This document shows, piece by piece, positions 55,937 through 63,001 of a stretch of 63,001 nucleotides of DNA; position 1 is the first letter of the stretch; each line of letters begins with the position of its first letter. The notes below the pieces were generated by a model. The model worked only from the letters and a program-made list of their open reading frames with translations, did no database searches and was not told the origin of the DNA. The DNA lies in assembly GCF_000147675.1 (NCBI RefSeq), contig NZ_ADGQ01000002.1, forward strand, positions 1 to 63,001. The letters are read 5' to 3'. A program made the translations under genes and the position numbers. This DNA comes from Peptostreptococcus stomatis DSM 17678. GTDB lineage: Bacteria > Bacillota > Clostridia > Peptostreptococcales > Peptostreptococcaceae.

Positions 55937-56527
55937 ATGTACTATTCAAGAGAATATAAGTCACCCCTGGGAAAGTTGACCCTAGTGTGTGACCAGAATA
56001 AAAAGTATATAGTAGGCCTATGGACTGAAGGTCAAAAGTACTTTGCAGGTGGTCTAGAAGGGGGCCAGATAGTTTCAACCAAGGGTAAATCGTCAAATCA
56101 CAGTTTAGATATACTGGATGAAGCGGTATCTTGGCTTGATAAGTATTTTTCAGGCCAAAGACCACCTATAGGTGATTTAAAATTAAGGCCAGAGGGGACA
56201 GACTTTAGGCAAGGGGTATGGTCAATATTGATGGACATACCCTACGGTCAAGTTACAACTTATGCCGGTATAGCCAGGCAGGTGGCCAAAAAGTTGGGCA
56301 GAAAGTCCATGTCAGCCCAGGCAGTTGGTGGAGCAGTAGGCCATAACCCTATATCTATAATTATACCCTGCCATAGGGTCATTGGAAGCCATGGAGACCT
56401 GACAGGGTATGCTGGGGGAATGGATAAGAAGACCTGGCTCTTGGACCATGAGGGTATAAAAATCAAGGATGGTAAGGTGGATTGTATGGCCTCGGGGGAC
56501 AAGATTATTTTTAAAGGAGACATTTAG
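55937..56527 (+). CDS. ogt: Methylated-DNA-protein cysteine methyltransferase
   Basis: Repairs O6-methylguanine by transferring the methyl to its own Cys145 in I-I-I-P-C-H-R-V-I-G. 196 aa, with N-terminal ribonuclease-like domain. GGAGGAGGTGATC site. A decayed copy of its 3' end is found at 57158-57200. Confidence 0.95.
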   Translation: MYYSREYKSPLGKLTLVCDQNKKYIVGLWTEGQKYFAGGLEGGQIVSTKGKSSNHSLDILDEAVSWLDKYFSGQRPPIGDLKLRPEGTDFRQGVWSILMDIPYGQVTTYAGIARQVAKKLGRKSMSAQAVGGAVGHNPISIIIPCHRVIGSHGDLTGYAGGMDKKTWLLDHEGIKIKDGKVDCMASGDKIIFKGDI

Positions 56528-56617
56528 TAGTAGTAATATTGGCAAAAAAATGATATAATATTTATGATATATAATGTTATACAGCTAAAAAAATTGAATT
56601 ATTGGAGGTATATGAGT

Positions 56618-57022
56618 ATGAAAAAGTTTGTTGCATTAGCCTTAAGTTTGATTTGTGCCATTTCATTAGTGGCTTGTGGAAGTAAAGACAGGGATAGGGT
56701 AGAGGTATATGATAAAAATCAGAAGATGATTTCAGAGATGACCAGTCGAAAAGATTTGAAGTATTTTTCTGATCTTATAACTCAGAGTACTGAAAATCTT
56801 AAAGATCCAGCATCTGCTTTTGCTCAACTTCCAAAAGATGCAGTAGTTAGTCGTGAGTTTAGAGTTATTACTAAGGATAAAGATGGTAAAGACTTTGTAA
56901 TAAAATTCTATGTATATGAAAACTATCAGTATATGACATTATCAGGTATACAAGAGATGCCAGACTTTACTTGGAAATTATCCGATGAAGATTATGCAAA
57001 GTTAAAGGATATGGGTAAATAA
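56618..57022 (+). CDS. Lipoprotein, 134 aa
   Basis: Type II signal: M-K-K-F-V-A-L-A-L-S... with lipobox L-V-A-C. The mature part is charged, with F-V-I-K-F-Y-V-Y and L-S-D-E-D-Y-A-K-L. No recognised domain. GGAGG is 9 bases before ATG 56618, better than 3 bases before ATG 56612. Confidence 0.75.
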   Translation: MKKFVALALSLICAISLVACGSKDRDRVEVYDKNQKMISEMTSRKDLKYFSDLITQSTENLKDPASAFAQLPKDAVVSREFRVITKDKDGKDFVIKFYVYENYQYMTLSGIQEMPDFTWKLSDEDYAKLKDMGK

Positions 57023-57092
57023 AGCTTGGTATAAGTATAGTTTTATTTATAAGATAAAGTATATTTAATAACTAAAAATTAATATAAACTGA

Positions 57093-57124
57093 GAAAAAAC
57101 AGTAAATAGTTTTGCTGTTTTTTC
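57093..57124 (+). terminator. Terminator after the lipoprotein gene
   Basis: 10-bp stem (57093-57102 with 57115-57124) with a T-rich right arm. Confidence 0.7.
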
Positions 57125-57157
57125 TTGCTTAAAATCTTAAAGGAAAGAGCAATGAGA

Positions 57158-57200
57158 AACTGGCCCTTGGACCATGAGGCATAAAGCATAGAGGTAGATG
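57158..57200 (+). pseudogene. Remnant of the ogt 3' end
   Basis: This stretch repeats the ogt sequence near 56432: CTGGCCCTTGGACCATGAGG here against CTGGCTCTTGGACCATGAGG there, encoding W-P-L-D-H-E against W-L-L-D-H-E, then drifts and meets a stop. It marks a past duplication or insertion that put the lipoprotein gene between the two copies. Confidence 0.65.
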
Positions 57201-57296
57201 GGGAATTTAAAACTAGTAAAAAGATCTAAACAATGGTGTAATATTATCAAGTGTTTTTAGATATTTTTTGAAATTTATCTATGAAGGGAAAACGAT

Positions 57297-57761
57297 ATGA
57301 AAGAAATTATGGGTTTTATAAACGATAAACCTTGGATAGTAGTTCTTGTCATGACGATAATGTTCTTTATAAGTATGGGACGCTTGGTATATAAGCAGTC
57401 TAAGCGCAAGAAAGCTTTTAAGATGATTAAGGATATGAAAAATAACCGTGAATTATCCAAGGTATATCTTAGGATAGATAATGGATATGGTGATTTCTAT
57501 GATGTTGAGGTTAGTCCTGATGGTGAAAATTGGTATAAGGCCCTATTTTCTGAAGAGATACTAACCCCATCAATACTAGTACCACCGGGGAAGTATGAGG
57601 TTAAGTTTTTTGTAAACTCACGGTCAGGTGCTACCGCATACCGTAGCAGGAAGGGGGCTTTTTATACTGAAATCTTAGTAGAACCGTTTATTGATACGAT
57701 GATCGTATTTGATAATAATACTTTAGCCAGTTGGCAAGAAGACAAGAAGGAGGATAATTAA
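57297..57761 (+). CDS. Single-span membrane protein of unknown function, 154 aa
   Basis: One transmembrane helix (about 13-30), a short Lys/Arg patch, then a C-terminal beta-rich domain with Y-L-R-I-D-N-G-Y-G-D-F-Y-D-V-E-V and V-P-P-G-K-Y-E-V-K-F. AAGGG upstream. The stop abuts the next gene's start (1 bp apart), so the two are coupled. Confidence 0.65.
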   Translation: MKEIMGFINDKPWIVVLVMTIMFFISMGRLVYKQSKRKKAFKMIKDMKNNRELSKVYLRIDNGYGDFYDVEVSPDGENWYKALFSEEILTPSILVPPGKYEVKFFVNSRSGATAYRSRKGAFYTEILVEPFIDTMIVFDNNTLASWQEDKKEDN

Positions 57762-57762
57762 A

Positions 57763-58341
57763 ATGGGAGACCTAAGAATCAATTTCATCGATAACTGGGA
57801 AAAGAAGGATGTTAATTTAGAGGAATTAAGACATGCACTAGAAGACGGAAATTCATCCCTTTATACTGATGCTAGTCTTAAAAAGGTATCAGGTAAGTGG
57901 AAAAAATTCAAGGAAAGAGGAATTTCAAACCTTTACCTGGTTAAAGAGTTGGAAGATGATGGTGTTGCATGCGCATACTATGCCTATTCAATAACTGACG
58001 GTGTAATTGACGATGAGACTTTAGAGAGAATAAGAGAAATCTGTGCACAGCAACTATCTTCAGGTGAGATGAGAGCCGACGGTTCCTTTTCAAAGCCGGA
58101 TGAATGGTGGGATACAAATCCCCTGCGTTCGATAAAGGCAGTTGAATCTGGTTCAGCAGATAGCTTACACCAGTATTTATCAGCTGAGCTATATCCATTG
58201 GGGATCGTACTTGATTCCAGAACTATCAAGGCAAAAGATGCAAATAAATTAGCCTGCTCAGCAGTTGCCTGGGGTGTCAGTACATCACTTTTCAAAAAAG
58301 GTGCATATATGAGTGTTCTTATTCATAATGATTCGCTGTAA
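57763..58341 (+). CDS. Hypothetical cytoplasmic protein, 192 aa
   Basis: No domain recognised. Contains W-W-D-T-N-P-L-R-S and A-Y-Y-A-Y-S-I-T-D-G-V-I segments; no signal or membrane span. AAGGAGG site. Coupled to the preceding membrane-protein gene, so they probably act together. Confidence 0.65.
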   Translation: MGDLRINFIDNWEKKDVNLEELRHALEDGNSSLYTDASLKKVSGKWKKFKERGISNLYLVKELEDDGVACAYYAYSITDGVIDDETLERIREICAQQLSSGEMRADGSFSKPDEWWDTNPLRSIKAVESGSADSLHQYLSAELYPLGIVLDSRTIKAKDANKLACSAVAWGVSTSLFKKGAYMSVLIHNDSL

Positions 58342-58650
58342 TTTTACTAGATTGGTAAAAGTGGGTTATTAAATTAGTTGTTTAAAATTAATATGAAATA
58401 AATTAGAAGTCTTTTACCGAAGACCTAAAATCTTTGATTAATACTAGTTTGCCTAACTCAAATAAATACAAACTATAATATAGCAATTCACTGAACAGTA
58501 AATCTAAAGGTTTACTGTTTTTTTATTATTCGGACTTTATAAGAAAAAGGTCAATAAATCTAAAAAAGGTACTTGACAAAGTGCTTCCTAGATTACATAG
58601 TACTGACTTAACAGGAGCATTTATATATCATAAATAAAGAGGAGTTTATT
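58342..58650. other. 309-bp gap holding a terminator and a promoter
   Basis: Terminator at 58494-58525 (AACAGTAAA with TTTACTGTT, then T-run). Promoter-like TTGACA 58573-58578, 17 bases, CATAGT 58596-58601 for the next gene. Nothing else is seen. Confidence 0.6.
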
Positions 58651-59610
58651 GTGAAAGAATATATCAAATTATACAAAAAAATGAGGGAAGATTATTATCA
58701 AAAATGGGGAGCCTATTCCCATCCGGAAGACTGGCAAGATTTCGAAAAACTAAATCAAAAAATATTTGAAGAACATTTAGAAAAGTATAGGGATTCTAGT
58801 GATAAGGTATTGAAAACTAAATTATATATCCAGCTTATTCTTGACAAAATTCAATATTTTTCTTACTACTGCGCCTTCCGTGAAGGGGATTTTGAGGATT
58901 TGAACAATGCCATTTGGCAAAATGCTAAGGCTTGTCTGCTGGCAGGTGGGATTGGGCATAGTGGTACAACCTATTCAGGAAATATCATAAAAGGAATTTT
59001 TACATGTTTTGCCTCTAATGATTTTGAGGTAATCCAAGCTTTTCTTCCACCTAAATTACCCCTACTTAAGGGTACATTTTATACTGAAAATGTAATAAAC
59101 CTTTTTCATTCAATCTATTACAAAGATGATAAAAAATTAGAGGAGGCTATGTCAAAGGCCCAATCATTCTTAACAAAGAAAAAGCTTACCGGAATAGCAG
59201 AGTACTATGTTAGGTTTTTTATTTTTCTTGCCGAAAAAAATGTGGACGGAATGACAGAATGCTTAGAAAAGCTTTGTGAAGCCTACCAAAAACAAGGTTA
59301 TCCTATCAAAAAAATTGATAAATGCTTTGTTCCGGAAATACATGGTTTATATCGCTTGGTAAGATTTATTGATGAAAGTATGTTTGAAAAAATTGAATTA
59401 CCATCTCATAAGTGTTTTTTGAAAGAATTTGAAGAATGGCAAAAGATAAAAGATTTTCCAAAAGGCCGTCAGTTCTATGAGTATTCTCAAATATTGGATG
59501 ATGCAAATAAGATTTTACAAGGTTCCTTGCCTGAGATTCACCTAATCAAGGAGGATGGAAAATGGCTGATAGATGTAGAAAGATTTGCTGAAGAGATAAG
59601 CAATTGCTGA
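58651..59610 (+). CDS. Imm49-like immunity protein
   Basis: 319 aa, all-helical, from GTG with GAGGAG upstream. The pattern resembles the Imm49 family of polymorphic-toxin immunity proteins: long Tyr/Phe-rich helices, L-L-A-G-G-I-G-H-S-G near residue 95, and a C-terminal D-G-K-W-L-I-D. No toxin, secretion gene or cognate effector is adjacent, so it would be an orphan. AAA/ATT/TTT-rich codon use differs from housekeeping genes. Confidence 0.6.
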   Translation: MKEYIKLYKKMREDYYQKWGAYSHPEDWQDFEKLNQKIFEEHLEKYRDSSDKVLKTKLYIQLILDKIQYFSYYCAFREGDFEDLNNAIWQNAKACLLAGGIGHSGTTYSGNIIKGIFTCFASNDFEVIQAFLPPKLPLLKGTFYTENVINLFHSIYYKDDKKLEEAMSKAQSFLTKKKLTGIAEYYVRFFIFLAEKNVDGMTECLEKLCEAYQKQGYPIKKIDKCFVPEIHGLYRLVRFIDESMFEKIELPSHKCFLKEFEEWQKIKDFPKGRQFYEYSQILDDANKILQGSLPEIHLIKEDGKWLIDVERFAEEISNC

Positions 59611-59698
59611 CTAAGATAATGAAAAATTAAAACCTAAATAGAGAAAGATATAAATTTTGGAAGCATAGTCAATGATGAGCCTAAAATATATATTAATT

Positions 59699-59728
59699 TT
59701 GTGATAAAAATTGTAATTTATCTATAAT
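59699..59728 (+). promoter_or_regulatory. Probable promoter of tkt
   Basis: TTGTGA 59699-59704, 18 bases, TATAAT 59723-59728. Confidence 0.5.
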
Positions 59729-59844
59729 TAAGTTAAAATAAAAAGAGTAGTATAAGGAATTTTATGGACTATATTATAGGTCTTTTAATTATAGATACCT
59801 TATAATCGAAAAGTATATGTAAATTTTATTGGAGGATATTTAAT

Positions 59845-61833
59845 ATGAACATTAATCAAAAGGCAGTAAATGCTTTGAGAATCTTGTCAGCTGACCAGGT
59901 TCAAAAGGCAAATTCAGGACACCCAGGTTTGCCACTAGGTGCAGCACCTATAGCATACAGTTTGTGGGCTAATAACATGAACCATAATCCTAAGAACCCT
60001 AATTGGAAAAATAGGGATAGGTTTGTTCTATCAGCAGGACATGGCTCTTCATTACTATACTCTTTACTTCATATGTTTGGATATGGACTTAGTTTGGATG
60101 ATTTAAAGAGCTTTAGGCAGTTTGGAAGTCTTACTCCAGGGCATCCAGAATACAAGCATACAGCAGGCGTAGAATCTACTACAGGACCTCTAGGTGCAGG
60201 TGTATCTACGGCAGTGGGTATGGCAATGGCAGAAGCGCACTTGGCTGCCAAGTTCAACAAGGATGGATACCCTATAGTTGACCACTATACATATGCCCTA
60301 ACAGGTGACGGATGTCTGATGGAGGGTGTAGCATACGAAGCCCTATCATTGGCTGGTACACTAAAGTTAGACAAGTTCATTGTCCTATACGATTCAAATA
60401 AGATAACTATAGAAGGTGATACAGACCTGGCCTTTACAGAAGATGTAGCTGCTAGATTTGAAGCTTTTGGCTACCAGGTACAGGTGGTGGAAGATGGAAA
60501 TGACCTAGAGGCTATAGATGCAGCAATAGCTAAGGCCAAGGCAGACAAGGAAAGACCTTCTTTAATTATATGTAAGACTCAGATTGGTTATGGCTGTCCA
60601 GCTAAGGTTGGTAAGGCATCTGCCCACGGAGAGCCACTAGGTGAAGATAATATAGTAGAGCTTAGAAAGTTCCTAGGCTGGGAAAATCAGACAGCATTTG
60701 AAGTGGATGCAGAGATATATGACCACTATAAGGATCTTGCAGAGGAAGGTGCCAAGAAGGAAGATGCATGGAAGGCTATGTTTGCAGAATATGCGACAAA
60801 GTATCCAGAAGAAGCAAAGTTATGGGATGAGTACTTTGCCAAGCCAGATGTGACAAAGATTATAGATTCAGAAGCTTATTGGGCTCATGAAAACAAGGCC
60901 ATGGCTACAAGGGCTGTTTCAGGTGATATAATAAATAAGTTAAAAGACGTATACCCTAACCTAGTTGGTGGATCAGCTGACCTTGCACCATCTAATAAGA
61001 CTGAAATGAAGGGCCAGGGATTCTTCTCAGCGACTGATAGGAGCGGTAGAAATATCCACTTTGGTGTAAGAGAGATGGCTATGACAGCTATTACTAATGG
61101 TATTTATCTACACGGTGGTTTGAACCCATATTGTGCTACATTCTTTGTGTTCTCTGACTTTATGAAGCCTATGATTAGACTATCATCTCTAATGGGTCTA
61201 CCAGTTACATTTGTACTGACTCATGACTCTATAGGAGTTGGTGAAGACGGACCGACACATGAACCAATCGAACAATTGGCTATGTTAAGGTCTATACCTA
61301 ACCTAAACGTATTTAGACCAGCTGACTATACAGAAACTGCAGCTGCATGGGCTAGTGCTATAGGATCAGAGGCAACTCCGACTGCCATAGTACTTACTAG
61401 ACAGAACCTACCACAGCTAGAGGGCTCTTCTAAGGAAGCCTTCAAGGGTGGATATATACTAGCAGAGGCAGCTAATAAGGACAAGATAGACCTTATTATC
61501 TTGGCGTCAGGATCAGAAGTAGAGCTAGCTGTAGGGGCTAAGGAAGAATTAGAAAAGGAAGGCAAGTCAGTAAGAGTAGTATCTGTACCATGTATGGATG
61601 TATTTGAAGCCCAGTCTCCTGAATATATTGAAGAAGTACTTCCATCAGCTGTTAGAACTAGACTAGCTGTCGAAGCGGCTAATCCAATGCCATGGTATAA
61701 GTATGTTGGCCTAGATGGTGATGTAGTTGCTATGGATACATTTGGAGCATCTGCACCAGCCAAGATATTGTTTGAACACTTTGGATTTACCGTAGCTAAT
61801 GTAGTTGAAAAGGCTAAGGCTTTAGTTAAATAA
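59845..61833 (+). CDS. tkt: Transketolase
   Basis: Thiamine-diphosphate enzyme of the non-oxidative pentose phosphate pathway. 662 aa, full-length single chain. S-G-H-P-G-L-P-L-G near the start, TPP motif [19 protein letters not shown]. Sole gene of its unit. Confidence 0.97.
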   Translation: MNINQKAVNALRILSADQVQKANSGHPGLPLGAAPIAYSLWANNMNHNPKNPNWKNRDRFVLSAGHGSSLLYSLLHMFGYGLSLDDLKSFRQFGSLTPGHPEYKHTAGVESTTGPLGAGVSTAVGMAMAEAHLAAKFNKDGYPIVDHYTYALTGDGCLMEGVAYEALSLAGTLKLDKFIVLYDSNKITIEGDTDLAFTEDVAARFEAFGYQVQVVEDGNDLEAIDAAIAKAKADKERPSLIICKTQIGYGCPAKVGKASAHGEPLGEDNIVELRKFLGWENQTAFEVDAEIYDHYKDLAEEGAKKEDAWKAMFAEYATKYPEEAKLWDEYFAKPDVTKIIDSEAYWAHENKAMATRAVSGDIINKLKDVYPNLVGGSADLAPSNKTEMKGQGFFSATDRSGRNIHFGVREMAMTAITNGIYLHGGLNPYCATFFVFSDFMKPMIRLSSLMGLPVTFVLTHDSIGVGEDGPTHEPIEQLAMLRSIPNLNVFRPADYTETAAAWASAIGSEATPTAIVLTRQNLPQLEGSSKEAFKGGYILAEAANKDKIDLIILASGSEVELAVGAKEELEKEGKSVRVVSVPCMDVFEAQSPEYIEEVLPSAVRTRLAVEAANPMPWYKYVGLDGDVVAMDTFGASAPAKILFEHFGFTVANVVEKAKALVK

Positions 61834-61859
61834 GAATATATAATAGGATATGATAAGGA

Positions 61860-61906
61860 AAGGCCCTACACCCAAGAATTCTTTATTGGGAATGTGGGGT
61901 CTTTTA
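61860..61906 (+). terminator. Terminator after tkt
   Basis: CCCTACA/TGTGGGG stem (one G-T) flanked by AGG and CTT, then TTTTAT. Confidence 0.75.
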
Positions 61907-62150
61907 TACTGCTTAGGATGAAAAATCAGTATAAAATTCGCCAAAATACGTATATATAACATAAAATATAGTTTATAATTCGTATAATTAAATATAGAAA
62001 GAAAAAACTTGTTTTTTAGATAAAAAAACTTACAAAAAAGTGTTGACGCTATATAGCAAGTATGATATTATAATACTTGTCCTTGAGGGGACGGCAAAGT
62101 TTGAAGAAAGTATGAAAATGGACAAATTTTTTTGTCACTTTCAAGTTTAA
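61907..62150 (+). promoter_or_regulatory. Gap with the 5S-tRNA operon promoter
   Basis: AT-rich, no ORF. TTGACG 62043-62048, 17 bases, TATTAT 62066-62071 (TATAAT in an alternative register at 62069-62074). A short GA-rich leader precedes the 5S gene. There is no 16S or 23S sequence. Confidence 0.65.
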
Positions 62151-62266
<116 letters not shown>

Positions 62267-62270
62267 TTAT

Positions 62271-62342
62271 TCCAAGGTAGCTCAATGGTGGAGCAACCGG
62301 CTGTTAACCGGTAGGCTGTGGGTTCGAGCCCCACCCTTGGAG
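62271..62342 (+). tRNA. tRNA-Asn (GTT)
   Basis: Acceptor TCCAAGG/CCTTGGA; anticodon loop CTGTTAA. Starts 4 bases after the 5S. Confidence 0.95.
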
Positions 62343-62353
62343 CTTTCTAACTT

Positions 62354-62425
62354 GGCTCCTTGGTCAAGCGGTTAAGACACCGCCCTTTCACGGCGGTAAC
62401 AGGGGTTCGATTCCCCTAGGAGTCA
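62354..62425 (+). tRNA. tRNA-Glu (TTC)
   Basis: Acceptor GGCTCCT/AGGAGTC; anticodon loop CTTTCAC. Confidence 0.95.
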
Positions 62426-62431
62426 TAATGT

Positions 62432-62507
62432 GGGAGTATAGCTCAGCTGGGAGAGCATCTGCCTTACAAGCAGGGGGTCACAGGTTCGAGCCCTGTTACT
62501 CCCACCA
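62432..62507 (+). tRNA. tRNA-Val (TAC)
   Basis: Acceptor GGGAGTA/TACTCCC; anticodon loop CTTACAA; CCA encoded. Confidence 0.95.
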
Positions 62508-62514
62508 TTAATAT

Positions 62515-62589
62515 GCTGGTGTGGCTCAACGGTAGAGCAGCTGACTTGTAATCAGCAGGTTGTAGGTTCGATTCCTATCACCAGCTCCA
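62515..62589 (+). tRNA. tRNA-Thr (TGT)
   Basis: Acceptor GCTGGTG/CACCAGC; anticodon loop CTTGTAA; CCA encoded. Confidence 0.95.
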
Positions 62590-62607
62590 TTAGGAATTTA
62601 ATAGTTT

Positions 62608-62680
62608 GGTCTATTAGCTCAGTCGGTAGAGCACTTGACTTTTAATCAAGGTGTCCCGAGTTCGAATCTCGGATAGATCA
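62608..62680 (+). tRNA. tRNA-Lys (TTT)
   Basis: Acceptor GGTCTAT/ATAGATC (one G-T); anticodon loop CTTTTAA. Confidence 0.95.
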
Positions 62681-62686
62681 TTTTTT

Positions 62687-62775
<89 letters not shown>

Positions 62776-62787
62776 TTTACATATTTT

Positions 62788-62880
62788 GGAGAAGTACTCA
62801 AGAGGCTCAAGAGGATCCCCTGCTAAGGGATTAGGCTGGATTAAACTGGTGCGAGGGTTCGAATCCCTCCTTCTCCGCCA
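62788..62880 (+). tRNA. tRNA-Ser (GCT)
   Basis: Acceptor GGAGAAG/CTTCTCC; long variable arm; anticodon loop CTGCTAA; CCA encoded. Confidence 0.95.
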
Positions 62881-62885
62881 TAGGA

Positions 62886-62962
62886 CGAGGTGTAGCGCAG
62901 TTTGGTAGCGCACGTGGTTTGGGACCATGGGGCCGGGGGTTCGAGTCCCTTCACCTCGACCA
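62886..62962 (+). tRNA. tRNA-Pro (TGG)
   Basis: Acceptor CGAGGTG/CACCTCG; anticodon loop TTTGGGA; CCA encoded. Last tRNA seen; the operon may continue past the window. Confidence 0.95.
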
Positions 62963-63001
62963 TTTTTTTGGCAATATAACTTATATTGGCCAAAAACAAT
63001 A

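Overview
The window looks like chromosome of a low-GC Gram-positive anaerobe (Firmicutes, Clostridia/Tissierellia type). Evidence: ribosomal-protein and secE-nusG gene order, strong GGAGG ribosome sites, frequent TTG starts, heavy use of AGG, ATA and CTA codons, Veg protein, type III pantothenate kinase, and oxygen-sensitive enzymes such as radical SAM proteins and the queuine-salvage pair. I do not assign a genus. No insertion sequence, prophage or CRISPR array was found.

Layout: 1-2.3 kb has the end of a cation/proton antiporter, two tRNA-Arg genes and a candidate small RNA. 2.4-5.1 kb has pepT, then a queuine-salvage operon (radical SAM lyase plus QueT) whose whole 5' leader is three tandem 36-bp units resembling preQ1-I riboswitches. 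5.2-8.7 kb is rpmG-secE-nusG-rplK-rplA-rplJ-rplL with an L10 leader. 8.8-14.8 kb has a lactonase and a four-gene surface O-acylation cassette (SGNH, membrane protein, MBOAT, DHHW). 14.9-17.6 kb has PadR/DUF2812 and a ParM/ParR actin-type partition cassette with a centromere-like repeat region. 17.9-24.5 kb has a Mbeg1-like hydrolase and pyrF-carA-carB behind a PyrR-type attenuator. 25.3-27.1 kb is cysK-cysE preceded by a 27-residue leader ORF with a run of five Cys codons.

27.4-34.5 kb holds assorted housekeeping genes (HD protein, YbaK, ferritin, radical SAM/SPASM, methyltransferase, RluA, UPF0489, SEC-C, veg). 34.6-42 kb has traX-like, then ispE-gntR-murI-DUF1934-tilS-ftsH. 42-50 kb has a flavin-binding protein, an exported protein, birA, coaX, dusB, a CoA-transferase broken by an internal deletion, an MBL hydrolase and a methyltransferase. 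49.9-55.9 kb is the threonine pathway on the minus strand (asd, then hom-thrC-thrB-lysC). 55.9-59.6 kb is an accessory stretch: ogt, a decayed copy of the ogt 3' end, a lipoprotein, two unknown genes and an Imm49-like immunity protein. 59.8-63 kb has transketolase, then an operon of 5S rRNA and eight tRNAs without 16S or 23S.

The common theme is RNA-level control of salvage and biosynthesis: preQ1 (queL-queT), pyrimidines (pyrF-carAB), cysteine (cysK-cysE), L10 (rplJL), and terminators in the leaders of pepT and asd. The two most unusual signals are the triple preQ1-like leader and the poly-Cys leader peptide.
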